Shown: positions 9,595 to 19,210, counted from the first letter of the stretch. The stretch is 64,000 nt of DNA from Endozoicomonas euniceicola (GCF_025562755.1 NZ_CP103300.1:1829001-1893000), one strand, 5' to 3'. A program made the numbers and translations. Notes: a model not told the origin generated them from the letters alone.

Positions 9595-9863
9595 GTTCAC
9601 TGCCGCATACGCAGCTGAAAATTTTAAGTGAGGAGCCTGTCTGGGGAAACTCAGGTTCACTGCCGCATACGCAGCTGAAAATTACGCTCGATCTTGCTTT
9701 GGCATTAAATGAGGGTTCACTGCCGCATACGCAGCTGAAAATACTCGCAAGAACCTCGACCTGTCCACACTCAAGTTCACTGCCGCATACGCAGCTGAAA
9801 ATTAACACTGGCGTGAACGGATGCAATATCAACCGTTCAATGCCAGCATATGCTGGATTCAAT
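9595..9863 (+). CRISPR. Type I-F3 CRISPR array: four 32-nt spacers, last repeat atypical
   Basis: Four identical 28-nt repeats (GTTCACTGCC...CTGAAAAT) begin at 9595, 9655, 9715 and 9775, with exactly 32-nt spacers at 9623-9654, 9683-9714, 9743-9774 and 9803-9834. The repeat shares its start with the classical I-F repeat and can form a small CTGC/GCAG stem. A fifth repeat at 9835-9863 is divergent: it keeps GTTCA-TGCC and GCATA but has a different hairpin, CCAGC-ATAT-GCTGG. In I-F3 elements an atypical terminal repeat often marks a guide reserved for homing. None of the four spacers matches the visible part of parE or the rest of the window by eye. The transcript probably runs into or beside the downstream tnsD gene. 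Confidence 0.93.
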
Positions 9864-9909
9864 AGCTAAAACAGCTATCCTGAAGATAAAGAAACTACAA
9901 TGGGCACGG

Positions 9910-11805
9910 ATGCTGCTACTTTCAAGACCTCAACCAAATCGGCTAGAAAGCTTGCGAGGCTATATTCTCAGGCTTTCTCACGCCAATCATTATCATACGA
10001 CTCAGTATGTGTTGGAATTAGCTGGTCTCTGGACAGGTAAAAATTACGACTCAGCCAGCCATTACGTACTGAAAAGTGCAGACCTATCCAAGCTAGCAAA
10101 AATCTCTGGCAATTCCCTAGAACTACTTCAGTCTTTGCAATATGGGTTGGATGAACGAAAACAGTCTCAAATTTACAATCACCAAATTGCAAATAGACAC
10201 ATCAGGCTGGACTTCCCCAGAATTTGCCCACAGTGTCTTGAGTCGAACAATATTGCACTTGCTATCTGGGATATCCCAGCAATAACCGTTTGCCCAGAGC
10301 ACCATATACCGTTGATGGATTACTGCCCTGAATGTAATACACGGCTGCGCTGGAATCGCCCCGGAACATACCTTTGCCATTCTTGCGAGAGCGACTTTAG
10401 GGAATATACTTATGATCAAGTGACACCTGAAGAGATAAACCTTTCAAGACTGATTGCTCAGCTTTGCATGAAAAAGCAGGTAACGAACAGAACCTCTCCC
10501 CAGCCTCTAAAAAATAAAAACCTGAGGGAAGTCTTGGAGCTTACCAGCTCATTGGCTGTGCTTGATTATCAGCTTACAGATGATTATCTCTCATCAAATA
10601 AACCCCTCTCTCTAAAGACTGCCTCTAACGAGTTGCTACACAGATATTACTGCAATGCCATGACAAACCTCAATGACTGGCCTAATAACTTTTATGGTTT
10701 TTTGTCATCAAGCCGTCAAATTCGGCGCAGCAGAGGAGTTAATGCTGGAATTAGTAAAGAAATTGGAGCACCATTTTATTTGCTGAGAGCTAATCGCCAA
10801 AAAGCCATTTATCAGCCTCTATGGGAGGCTTATTGTGAATATAGGGAAATAGCCACACGGCAGACGGTCGAAGATTTAAGACAAGCTCGCCTTGAAGCCG
10901 ATTTTATTCCTCTACGAACTGCCGCCAGAGAGTTAGAGATAAGACCAGAGAAGCTGTTAAAGTTCTGCAAAAAACTGAAAATTAAACTCCGGAAAGGATC
11001 AGGGCAGCAAAAACTGATATCAAGATCAAGTATCGCCCAGTTAAGTGAGTTTTTTGACAAACTACTAACCATGAGCCAAGCTGCTGAGCAGCTTGGTGTC
11101 ACGGTGTATCAGCTTCGAAGCCTGATTCAAAACGATATAGTTCTTCCTTTTCGAGGCGCTACCGTTGATAAATCAAGAGACTGGCTATTTCTAACCGAAT
11201 CTATAAATGAATTTTTGCAAAACGTCCATCAGCAATGCAAACCTAAGGGGCGAGGCAAAAAACGCTTGATCAGCCTCAAAAAGGCTCTAAGCCAGATAAG
11301 GTTCTATGAGTTTGGGTTAGCTGAGCTGACATCGGCTATTTTTTCTGGAAAAATCCATCCCGTCCGGTCTGGAAATGATACCAAGTTGTGTAATCTTAAG
11401 TTTTCAGTGGAAGAAGTCAGAGCTCTGCGTCCTGAGGTCGAATCTTCATCTGAGTATTGGCAACCACCAGAAATAGTGAATTATTTGGGTTGCTCAAAGC
11501 ACGTTGTGTTTGGATTGCTCAACAGCGGTCAGCTTCCAATGGAAAAAATTGAACTCCCCGGTAGAACTCGACCTGTGGTTGCCTGTAAAAAAACCGCTGT
11601 AAGACAATTTCGAATAGATTTTTATATACTTTCAGAGATTGCAGTAAAGCTAGGAGTTAGTAGTCATGCTGCCCGAAGGCTACTCCTTGAACACCAGATA
11701 CTTCCAGATTCCGGTACTGACATTGATGGCGGCTACTGCTGGCTCTACAGGAAAAAGAAAATATCTCAAAAAATGATGAGAAGATTACTTAATCAGCAGA
11801 ATTAA
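9910..11805 (+). CDS. tnsD: TnsD-like long TniQ family protein, probable parE-homing target selector
   Basis: This second, longer TniQ protein (about 631 residues from the ATG at 9910; the ATG at 9850 lies inside the last CRISPR repeat and is less likely). The family start RPQPNRLESLRGYILRL is clear. A zinc ribbon follows: CPQC (about 106-109), CPEHH (128-132), CPEC (139-142) and CHSC (156-159). Unlike the short tniQ, it has a long C-terminal extension containing several helix-turn-helix-like segments near residues 330, 385, 519 and 573 (e.g. MSQAAEQLGVTVYQLRSL). This architecture matches TnsD, which reads a specific attachment site. As the element sits beside parE, the inferred target is the parE 3' end. 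The composition is less AT-rich than tnsABC-cas, suggesting a separate origin. Confidence 0.85.
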   Translation: MLLLSRPQPNRLESLRGYILRLSHANHYHTTQYVLELAGLWTGKNYDSASHYVLKSADLSKLAKISGNSLELLQSLQYGLDERKQSQIYNHQIANRHIRLDFPRICPQCLESNNIALAIWDIPAITVCPEHHIPLMDYCPECNTRLRWNRPGTYLCHSCESDFREYTYDQVTPEEINLSRLIAQLCMKKQVTNRTSPQPLKNKNLREVLELTSSLAVLDYQLTDDYLSSNKPLSLKTASNELLHRYYCNAMTNLNDWPNNFYGFLSSSRQIRRSRGVNAGISKEIGAPFYLLRANRQKAIYQPLWEAYCEYREIATRQTVEDLRQARLEADFIPLRTAARELEIRPEKLLKFCKKLKIKLRKGSGQQKLISRSSIAQLSEFFDKLLTMSQAAEQLGVTVYQLRSLIQNDIVLPFRGATVDKSRDWLFLTESINEFLQNVHQQCKPKGRGKKRLISLKKALSQIRFYEFGLAELTSAIFSGKIHPVRSGNDTKLCNLKFSVEEVRALRPEVESSSEYWQPPEIVNYLGCSKHVVFGLLNSGQLPMEKIELPGRTRPVVACKKTAVRQFRIDFYILSEIAVKLGVSSHAARRLLLEHQILPDSGTDIDGGYCWLYRKKKISQKMMRRLLNQQN

Positions 11806-11840
11806 CCATTTATTTATTGCAGTGATGAGCTGGAACTCTG

Positions 11841-11873
11841 TTTCTTCAGAGCCTTTAAAAGACTCTGAAGAAA
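11841..11873. terminator. Bidirectional hairpin between convergent tnsD and hsdR
   Basis: A perfect 11-bp inverted repeat (TTTCTTCAGAG / CTCTGAAGAAA) with an 11-nt loop sits in the 97-nt gap between two convergent genes. The U-tract is weak on either strand, so efficient termination is not certain. Confidence 0.5.
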
Positions 11874-11902
11874 GTAAAATAGGGATAGTCAAAAGCAGAC
11901 GC

Positions 11903-14900
11903 TTATCTCTTTCTTTCCTTAATCTTTTTCTCAAGCACTGGTTCGAGCGTGATTTGAGTTTTTTCTCCCTCGACAACCTGTGAAACCTTAGCCAAATCGC
12001 TCTTTAACCGAAGAAAACCATCTGACAGTTTTGGGTATTTTTCCAAAAACTTCATAACCATCCCTCCGGCAGCGCATAGGCATAAAACAATCTCAAAAAT
12101 CGTGCTTCCAGAGTATACTTTCTTCAATGCCCAAAAGACCCCTTCACTCTTTTCCTCAGGGAAGTATGCGGGGATCTCATTATCATCTAAACATGATTGC
12201 AATGTAGAGATTACTGAGAAGTAATCGGTCAGAATATTCGCACTGACTACACCAATCTTTCTAAGCTTCTGGGACTCGTTGATGAAACTCATACTGGCAA
12301 AATTTTCTTCATAGGGCTTATCGAGCCGTATGGTCGCTGATGCCAGTGGACTAACATTTTCATTATTTATAACATCTTCATAAAAGAAAAATGTTCTATC
12401 CCCCATTGGTACACCAAAGGTGTATCCTCCTTCAGAGCTGGGATCGGACACCTGAGGTTGATCAGCTAAAAGAGTGCTTTTGCCACCATACAACTGGGAG
12501 CCTTTTTCTTGGTTCAATGACAGAAATTGACTAACGGTATCAGTCAGTGAGCGCTTAAAATCCTCATCCTTAATAAAAAGTTTATAGAAATCCATATCGT
12601 TTTTACGCTGAGCACGCATTGCAGCACCTATCATCTGCTCTTCTGCTAGCTTACGATTTTGCTTGTCCGGATTATTAGCTACTTGATTGAGATAATCTGG
12701 ATTCTTCTCAACATGACTGGCAATCGTCTGGATTTTGACCTTCATCTCGTCAGGTGTGCCATCCCATCCTGCGTAATGACGATCATTGAAATTCTCAACA
12801 ATCACATCCAGTGGATCTTTTTCTTCTTCTCCGTGGTAGCCACGCTGATTGGGGTTTTGAGGTGCGACTACAGCTTCGCTATCATCCAGCGCAATGTGTT
12901 CATTAAGCTTCACCCTCGCCATAGCGTAGGTGTTCATATCAATACTTTCTAGCAGCTTTTTCAGGTCTTCATTTTCAGGTGTTTTTACCTTCAGTTTAGG
13001 AATCAGGAATAACAGATACCAATGCAGCATTTCCCACTGCACATTATTGAATGGCATGATACAGGCAAGCTGTCCGTAAACCTTTGTGAACTGCTTGGCT
13101 TTGATCTTGAAGTCGATCTTTAGCTTGTCGGCTTCGTTTTCATCACCCAGTTCTGCGCCTATCTCATCAAAACGTTCAGCGGCTATATCTGCAATGGGGT
13201 GTAACTCTTCATCAGGGCGGTGTTCCCAGAATAGCCTGTTAAACTCTTCCACCTCATGCAACTCATAAACACCTACATTATCCAGCTCGTCCTTCCAGTC
13301 ATGGAGAGCGTTCACATCGGTAGCTTCTTCCAGCACGGTACTAGAATAAAAGTCATCAAATGCTTTTTTTATTTCAGTGCTGGTGTTGGCAAAGTCCAGT
13401 ACAAACGTGTCGTTCTTTTCCATTTTGGGGTTACAACGATTCAATCGAGAAAGTGTTTGTACAGCCTGTACCGATTGCAATTTTCTGTCCACATACATGG
13501 TGTGTAACAAGGGTTCGTCAAAGCCTGTGGTGTACTTTCTAGCGACCACAAGAATCCGGTAATCATCACTACGGAATCGATCCGGAATGTCCTTGCCAGA
13601 AAAACCGTTAACAGATTCCTCAGTATGCTCAAAGCCCTCTTTCTCTGAGAAGGCAACAATTGCCCCAAAAGGCATATTAGCTTCTTTCAGCAGGCGGGAA
13701 ATGACCAAATAGTATTCATATGCCCGCTCAATACTGGAGGCTACGACCATTGCTTTAGCCTTACCTTTGAGCTTTCTACCCTTTACCACGCTTTCGATGA
13801 AGTGATTCACCATTACAGCAGCTTTTTTCTCAATCGTGTCTGGATGGCTTTCCACGTACGCTTTCAACTTGGCTTGTGCTTTTTTGCTATTGAATGCCGG
13901 ATTATCTTGAACCGATTTCTGAATTTCGTAGAAGCTTTGGTAGGTAGTGTAGTTCTTCAGCACATCAAGGATAAAGTCCTCCTCAATAGCTTGCCTCATC
14001 GAATACAGGTGGAATGGATAGAATTTACCATCGTCCGGTGACTGCTTACCGAACTTCTCCAATGTGCTGTTCTTTGGTGTAGCAGTAAAAGCAAAATACG
14101 ACGCATTGTCACTCATCTTACGCCCTTCCATAGCCTTGAGAATTTTGTCCTGCAAAGCATCCTCTGTATGGTCGTCTTCCATACCCAGTGACATATTTAG
14201 TTTGTCGGCACTCTTACCACTTTGGGAGGAGTGTGCTTCGTCGATAATCACCGCAAAGCGTTTTTCCGACAAGTCACCAATCCCATCCACAATAAAGGGG
14301 AATTTCTGGATGGTGGTGATAATCAGTCGCTTCCCCTGCTCCAGATGGGATCTTAGCTCATCAGATTTCTCCGCAGCTGCCACAATGTTTTTCACCTCAG
14401 AAAATTGGCGAATATTATTACGAAGCTGCTGATCGAGAATCTTCCGGTCTGTCACCACAATTACAGAGTCGAACACATTTTCCCGTCCGGTTGGGTTATA
14501 GAGTTCGATTAGCTGGAACGCCAGCCATGTGATGGAATTAGATTTACCAGAACCTGCTGAGTGCTGAATCAAATAACGTTGCCCTGCACCGTGTTGTTTG
14601 GCATGGATCAGCGCTTTTCGTACCACTTCCATCTGATGGTAACGAGGGAAGAACAGGGTCTTTTTGGTTTTCCCTTTCTTATCTTTCTCCTCCACCATTT
14701 TGGCAAAGTGCTCTAGAATCTGTACTAGAGAGTGCGGTTCCAGTACCTCATTCCATAGGTAAGCAGTTTTATATCCCTTGGGGTTAACAGGGTTCCCCTT
14801 ACCATTATTGACACCTTTGTTGAACGGTAGGAAGTAAGTGCTTTTGCCATTCACCTGAGTGGTCATAAACACTTCGTCAGTATCGACAGCAAAATGTACC

Positions 14901-15523
14901 AGACACTGACCAAACCGGAACAAAGTGGTTTTTGGATCACGAGTTTCCCGATACTGCTTCATGGCATTGTGAACAGTCTGTTTGGTCTGGGGTTTTTTCA
15001 GTTCAAAAGTTGCCAGAGCCAAGCCATTCACAAACAGCACCATATCTACAGATTTACCCGGTTCGGTTTCGGAATAATGCACCTGCCGGGTAACAGAGAA
15101 GATATTTTGCTCGAACAGCGTTTTCTGATGGGGGTTCAGGCTGTTGTAAACCCCTTTGTAGGTCAGTTGAAGATGAGCATCGTTTATCTGAAGCCCTTTC
15201 TTCAAAATGGTGACCACACCGTCCTTGCGGATTTTGTTGCTCAGTCTTTCCAGAACAAGCTGTTCCCAGTTAGGCAGGTTTTTAAGCTTTGCCAGCTCTT
15301 CTGGCTGAGTGGTGTACAGAAACTGCCAGAACAAAGTTTTATCGATAGCAAACCGGCGATCAAAATCCGCTGGATTGCCTGCTACATAGCCTTTGCCTCG
15401 TTGCCTTACCATACCGTAACTGGCAGGTGGTTGAGCGGATGCTCCCCGCTGTTCACGACAGTCGCCAGTTAGGGCAATTTCTATAGCTTGTTCCAGTGCA
15501 TCTTCGCCGGTATTGCTAACCAT
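11903..15523 (-). CDS. hsdR: Type I restriction endonuclease, motor and nuclease subunit HsdR
   Basis: This 1206-residue HsdR translocates and cuts unmethylated DNA as part of an R2M2S1 complex. The N-terminal RecB-like nuclease shows D160 and E174-L-K176 (VDMVLFVNGLALATFELKKP). The SF2 helicase motor has Walker A HSAGSGKS (321-328), DEAH (428-431), FTATP (motif III) and a later QTLSRLNR segment (motif VI). Length and motifs are complete, so the enzyme is probably active. The ATG at 15523 has a good ribosome site (AAAGGAG). It is the third gene of hsdM-hsdS-hsdR on the minus strand, 13 nt after hsdS. It lies inside the transposon and is therefore mobile cargo that could protect the host from phage. 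Confidence 0.95.
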   Translation of the reverse strand: MVSNTGEDALEQAIEIALTGDCREQRGASAQPPASYGMVRQRGKGYVAGNPADFDRRFAIDKTLFWQFLYTTQPEELAKLKNLPNWEQLVLERLSNKIRKDGVVTILKKGLQINDAHLQLTYKGVYNSLNPHQKTLFEQNIFSVTRQVHYSETEPGKSVDMVLFVNGLALATFELKKPQTKQTVHNAMKQYRETRDPKTTLFRFGQCLVHFAVDTDEVFMTTQVNGKSTYFLPFNKGVNNGKGNPVNPKGYKTAYLWNEVLEPHSLVQILEHFAKMVEEKDKKGKTKKTLFFPRYHQMEVVRKALIHAKQHGAGQRYLIQHSAGSGKSNSITWLAFQLIELYNPTGRENVFDSVIVVTDRKILDQQLRNNIRQFSEVKNIVAAAEKSDELRSHLEQGKRLIITTIQKFPFIVDGIGDLSEKRFAVIIDEAHSSQSGKSADKLNMSLGMEDDHTEDALQDKILKAMEGRKMSDNASYFAFTATPKNSTLEKFGKQSPDDGKFYPFHLYSMRQAIEEDFILDVLKNYTTYQSFYEIQKSVQDNPAFNSKKAQAKLKAYVESHPDTIEKKAAVMVNHFIESVVKGRKLKGKAKAMVVASSIERAYEYYLVISRLLKEANMPFGAIVAFSEKEGFEHTEESVNGFSGKDIPDRFRSDDYRILVVARKYTTGFDEPLLHTMYVDRKLQSVQAVQTLSRLNRCNPKMEKNDTFVLDFANTSTEIKKAFDDFYSSTVLEEATDVNALHDWKDELDNVGVYELHEVEEFNRLFWEHRPDEELHPIADIAAERFDEIGAELGDENEADKLKIDFKIKAKQFTKVYGQLACIMPFNNVQWEMLHWYLLFLIPKLKVKTPENEDLKKLLESIDMNTYAMARVKLNEHIALDDSEAVVAPQNPNQRGYHGEEEKDPLDVIVENFNDRHYAGWDGTPDEMKVKIQTIASHVEKNPDYLNQVANNPDKQNRKLAEEQMIGAAMRAQRKNDMDFYKLFIKDEDFKRSLTDTVSQFLSLNQEKGSQLYGGKSTLLADQPQVSDPSSEGGYTFGVPMGDRTFFFYEDVINNENVSPLASATIRLDKPYEENFASMSFINESQKLRKIGVVSANILTDYFSVISTLQSCLDDNEIPAYFPEEKSEGVFWALKKVYSGSTIFEIVLCLCAAGGMVMKFLEKYPKLSDGFLRLKSDLAKVSQVVEGEKTQITLEPVLEKKIKERKR

Positions 15524-15536
15524 GCTGACTCCTTTC

Positions 15537-16823
15537 CTAGACTTTGATTTTTCCGGTGGTGGTGTGGGTGATCAGGGTTTGTTTAAATTCTTGGAGTTTT
15601 ACAAGAGATTTCTTCGTTGAATTGACAATCTCATCAATTCTGTGAAACTCATTATCGATATATTCTAAAATTTCATCCTGCTCCTTTAGAGGTGCTATGA
15701 GGAGCGGAAAGTCCCCCAATGCTTCTCGGTTGACCTTAGGCATTGCGACTCTCATAGCTGCATTTATGGCCGGAGTTGTAAAAGCATTGGTCATGATGAA
15801 CCAAAGAAGAAATCTTTGTCTTAAGCAAGATTTAGTCTTAAGTACATACATATCAGCGCTACAAAGAGCTTTAACAGGCGAAATACATGCTTTTCTTAAC
15901 GCTGGACGGATTTTGCTGTAAATTAAGTCTCCTTGTTCAACTAAGTACTTACCACTATCAGCTCCCTGCTCTTTGGCAGTTTCAAGCTTGAGTATTTTCC
16001 CAGTTGAACTCTCAATATGATTTGGCGCAATTAATGTCAAAGACGCATGAGGTTCTTTGCGAGGGTCAACTTGACCACTGGTAACTCTTGCACAATATTT
16101 AAAACGTCTCACTTCCCAATGCTCAGGAACCTCCCCAAGCCAAGCTATACCAGTGTCTTTCATTTTGACATCAGGGTTCAGCCCCTTGGTGACAGCTCGG
16201 TTGAGCAGAATGGCTTTCTGCTCGTTCAGTAGCTGGATAAGCTCCTGCTTTTTGGCAATGGCAGCATCGATTTCTGCAGTTTTGAGGTCGAGGAAATCGA
16301 TGATGCGAGAGACATCTTGCTCCGGCGGAGCTGGTGAATAAATTGTTTTGAAATCCTCGTATCGCAGACTATTCATATCGTCACATAAGCCATACGAATG
16401 ACGATTCGCTTCTTTTATAAAGAGTCCTGTCCGATACAGGTAGTGAAAATAGCGGGAGTACAGCTTATTTTTGGTATTCAATATGATATATGCAGGGCTA
16501 ACTATCCCGTCATACTTAGATTCGCCAATTGCCCCCTGCCACATTCGCATCTTGTTGTATGCCAAGTCTCCCCGACGAACCACTTTATACTTTGACTTGT
16601 CATCATTGGAGGAGTCTTTCTTCGTGGTTATTTCAGACTGCTTGATAACCCCCCTTTTGATGGTAACAGCAAGTAACTCCATTTCAGGCTGATTAATTTC
16701 TTTTCGCTCTTTGAACAGACCAAGATTTCGAGTTACATTCCAATGCTCTGGGATATCACCTAGCCAAGGTACACCAGAGTCTTTATATGTATCGTATTTC
16801 GGGTATTGAAAAGAGGTTTTCAT
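15537..16823 (-). CDS. hsdS: Type I restriction-modification specificity subunit HsdS
   Basis: This 428-residue specificity subunit has two target-recognition domains, each introduced by a related segment: DSGVPWLGDIPEHW near residue 15 and DTGIAWLGEVPEHW near residue 222. A central helical spacer (EIDAAIAKKQELIQLLNEQK) and a matching C-terminal helix (RIDEIVNSTKKSLVKLQEFK) complete the pseudo-symmetric layout. HsdS determines which bipartite DNA sequence is methylated or restricted; the site cannot be predicted here. The ATG at 16823 overlaps the hsdM TGA by one base, indicating translational coupling; GTG 16826 is an alternative start. Both halves look intact, with no sign of phase-variable inversion partners nearby. 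Confidence 0.94.
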   Translation of the reverse strand: MKTSFQYPKYDTYKDSGVPWLGDIPEHWNVTRNLGLFKERKEINQPEMELLAVTIKRGVIKQSEITTKKDSSNDDKSKYKVVRRGDLAYNKMRMWQGAIGESKYDGIVSPAYIILNTKNKLYSRYFHYLYRTGLFIKEANRHSYGLCDDMNSLRYEDFKTIYSPAPPEQDVSRIIDFLDLKTAEIDAAIAKKQELIQLLNEQKAILLNRAVTKGLNPDVKMKDTGIAWLGEVPEHWEVRRFKYCARVTSGQVDPRKEPHASLTLIAPNHIESSTGKILKLETAKEQGADSGKYLVEQGDLIYSKIRPALRKACISPVKALCSADMYVLKTKSCLRQRFLLWFIMTNAFTTPAINAAMRVAMPKVNREALGDFPLLIAPLKEQDEILEYIDNEFHRIDEIVNSTKKSLVKLQEFKQTLITHTTTGKIKV

Positions 16824-19165
16824 CACTTAGCCTCCCCAAAGCTAACCAGCTTCTTCAATAGCCCTTCTGTTTCGCTTTCCAGATTCAAAATATCCTTTGT
16901 TACTTCTTCCAGAGAACGCAGCGGTTTGTGCTGATAGAAGTATTTGTTAAAGCTGATTTCACAACCGATTAGGGTTTTATCGATTGCAATCCATGCGTCG
17001 TCCACATGGGGGCGCACTTCATCAATAAAGTACTGGTGGATATCTTCATTCAGAGGGATATTTTCGGTATCACGCAACTCGGAGTCCGCCTCATATTCCG
17101 TAAACTTGCTGCCTTCTAAATGCCAGAAACCGTAATCCTGAAGGCTTTCATTGTCGTCCTCCAAATGCTCAAGGGAACCAGAGAGGGCATCTGTTACTTG
17201 GCTCAGCGAGTGAACCTTTTTAACAACAGGCTTGGCATTTTCATCTCGCCAACTGACAGCGTTGAGAATCTGGTTCTTGTCAGAGGGAGAGAGCTTCAAA
17301 CCAAGGGTTTTCAGTGCTTTACTGAAATCACCCTTGAACTGATTGAAGTCGTTAGTCTGCTTCTGCCCCACATTCGCCATAATCTGCTGGGCATGATCCA
17401 TCAAATTTTTCTGGTCATCCCATGTTTTCTGCGCCAGCAGCTTGTCACGATTCTTCTTGGTCAGGTTGTCTCCCTGATCTTCAAAATGCTGGATAATTGC
17501 TTTGCGGTGATCTTTTAGGGTTTCCTTCTCATAGACAGCTTCACCATACTGTTGGTAAATCCACTCCATTTGTTCCTGCAACGCAGCCACAAAACGCAGC
17601 TTGCTGACACGTTCTTCAGTAAACTGGGCAGACTTTCGCAGAGGGCGCTCTACAGTCACCTTGTGATAGCCAAAATCACTGTTATCAAAGACTTTGGCAA
17701 TCTCACTTTGCTCGCTATCCGCCATTTGGTGGTAGAGCTTGGTTAACTCTTCTACATGATCATCAGTCAGTTCGCAGTTCTTCTCACCAAGGTTTTTACG
17801 CAGTTTACGGTACATATCCTGAGCATTCAGCAACTGTACCTTTCCTTTGCGATGGGTAGACTTGTTGTTGTTCAGAATCCAGATGTATGTTGTGATGCCT
17901 GTGTTATAGAACAGGTTGTTTGGCAGCTGAATGATGGCTTCCAGAAAATCATTCTCGACAATATAGCGGCGAATATTGCTTTCACCACTACCCGCTTGGC
18001 CTGTAAACAGAGAAGAACCATTGTGTACTGAGGCTATACGAGAACCCATGCCGTTATCTTTGGCAGACTTCATCTTGTCTACCATTTCCATCAGAAACAG
18101 GAGTTGTCCGTCTGAGGATGACGGATATGCTTTTTGGAAACTATGTACACCTTTGAAATCTGGCAGGTTGACCTCAAACCGAGATTGAAGGATCTCTTTA
18201 CCTTCAACGACAAATTTCTGCTCAGTAGACCAGCTTTTTCCGTAAGGAGGATTGGAGAGCATAAAGTCGAAGCGTGTCCCTTCAAACTCATTACTGGCGA
18301 TAGTAGAGCCAAAACGAATGTTCTCAGGGTTATTTCCCTTGATCATCATATCGGACTTGCAGATGGCGTAAGTCTCACCGCTGCTCTCTTTACCGTATAG
18401 GTGAACGGCTGATTTAGAGGTGATCTGTCCCTCAGGATCAGTAATAAAATTCTGGGATTCGGTCAACATACCGCCAGAACCACATGCTGGGTCATAAATG
18501 GTAATAACCGGAGGAAGTTGCTCTTTCACTTCCAGAAACAGGAAGTTGGTCATCAGCTTGATCACTTCACGGGGAGTAAAGTGCTCACCAGCTTCTTCGT
18601 TATTTTCTTCGTTAAATTTACGGATCAACTCTTCGAACACATAGCCCATACCAAGGTTGGTAAGAGCTGGCAGAGTACGCCCTTCAGGGTCTTTACCCGG
18701 CTTAGAACTAAGGTTGATATCTGGAGAGACAAACTTCTCAATCACGTCATGCAGCTTGTCCGCTGTTGCGAGCTTATTGATCTGGTTGTAGAGATCAAAC
18801 TTCTGGATAATTTCTTTCACATTGTCTGAGAAGCTATCCAGATAATGTTTGAAGTTGTTCACAAGTTGAGAGGGGTTGCCTGCCAGATCCTTCAGGCAGA
18901 TATCTGCTGTGTTGTAGAACACGTAGCCAGAGGCTTCTTTCAAGGCATCAGGATCTTGATCTGGCATACCAAATTCTTCCATCTGGAAGGCAACTTCTTC
19001 CTTTACCTGCTCCTTGGTTTCTTCTAGCAGGCAATCCAGACGACGCAGGACGAACATAGGCAGAATAACGTCACGGTACTTACCACGGACGTAGACATCC
19101 CGCAGACAGTCGTCGGCTATCGACCAGATAAAACTTACGATTTTGTGATGAACTGAGTGATCCAT
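16823..19165 (-). CDS. hsdM: Type I restriction-modification N6-adenine methyltransferase HsdM
   Basis: This 780-residue methyltransferase subunit contains the SAM-binding motif YDPACGSGGM (about 224-233) and the catalytic NPPYG (about 305-309) of N6-adenine enzymes. The N-terminal helical domain (SFIWSIADDCLRDVYVRGKYRDVILPMFVLRRLD) is the standard HsdM N-domain. The C-terminal extension makes it longer than the E. coli protein, as in many type I-C-like HsdM. The start is placed at MDHSVHHKIV, with AGGT eight bases upstream; an upstream in-frame codon at 19216 would add 17 hydrophobic residues and falls in a repeat-containing promoter region, so it is disfavoured. First gene of the hsdMSR operon. 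Confidence 0.93.
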   Translation of the reverse strand: MDHSVHHKIVSFIWSIADDCLRDVYVRGKYRDVILPMFVLRRLDCLLEETKEQVKEEVAFQMEEFGMPDQDPDALKEASGYVFYNTADICLKDLAGNPSQLVNNFKHYLDSFSDNVKEIIQKFDLYNQINKLATADKLHDVIEKFVSPDINLSSKPGKDPEGRTLPALTNLGMGYVFEELIRKFNEENNEEAGEHFTPREVIKLMTNFLFLEVKEQLPPVITIYDPACGSGGMLTESQNFITDPEGQITSKSAVHLYGKESSGETYAICKSDMMIKGNNPENIRFGSTIASNEFEGTRFDFMLSNPPYGKSWSTEQKFVVEGKEILQSRFEVNLPDFKGVHSFQKAYPSSSDGQLLFLMEMVDKMKSAKDNGMGSRIASVHNGSSLFTGQAGSGESNIRRYIVENDFLEAIIQLPNNLFYNTGITTYIWILNNNKSTHRKGKVQLLNAQDMYRKLRKNLGEKNCELTDDHVEELTKLYHQMADSEQSEIAKVFDNSDFGYHKVTVERPLRKSAQFTEERVSKLRFVAALQEQMEWIYQQYGEAVYEKETLKDHRKAIIQHFEDQGDNLTKKNRDKLLAQKTWDDQKNLMDHAQQIMANVGQKQTNDFNQFKGDFSKALKTLGLKLSPSDKNQILNAVSWRDENAKPVVKKVHSLSQVTDALSGSLEHLEDDNESLQDYGFWHLEGSKFTEYEADSELRDTENIPLNEDIHQYFIDEVRPHVDDAWIAIDKTLIGCEISFNKYFYQHKPLRSLEEVTKDILNLESETEGLLKKLVSFGEAK

Positions 19166-19210
19166 AGGTGACCTGAAACTTAATGTTAGCTTTAAAAACG
19201 GTAAGGTGAG

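Noticed and set aside
9623..9834. Self-targeting spacer against parE or other window sequence
   Set aside because: Reading both strands by eye gave only matches of about 9 bases (for example GATATTGCA in parE with spacer 4), which is not meaningful. The full parE is not in the window, so a computed search is still needed.
9527..9869. Open frames of 103-111 codons on both strands across the CRISPR array
   Set aside because: They consist of translated repeats (SLPHTQLKI and IFSCVCGSE), a by-product of the 60-nt repeat-spacer period.
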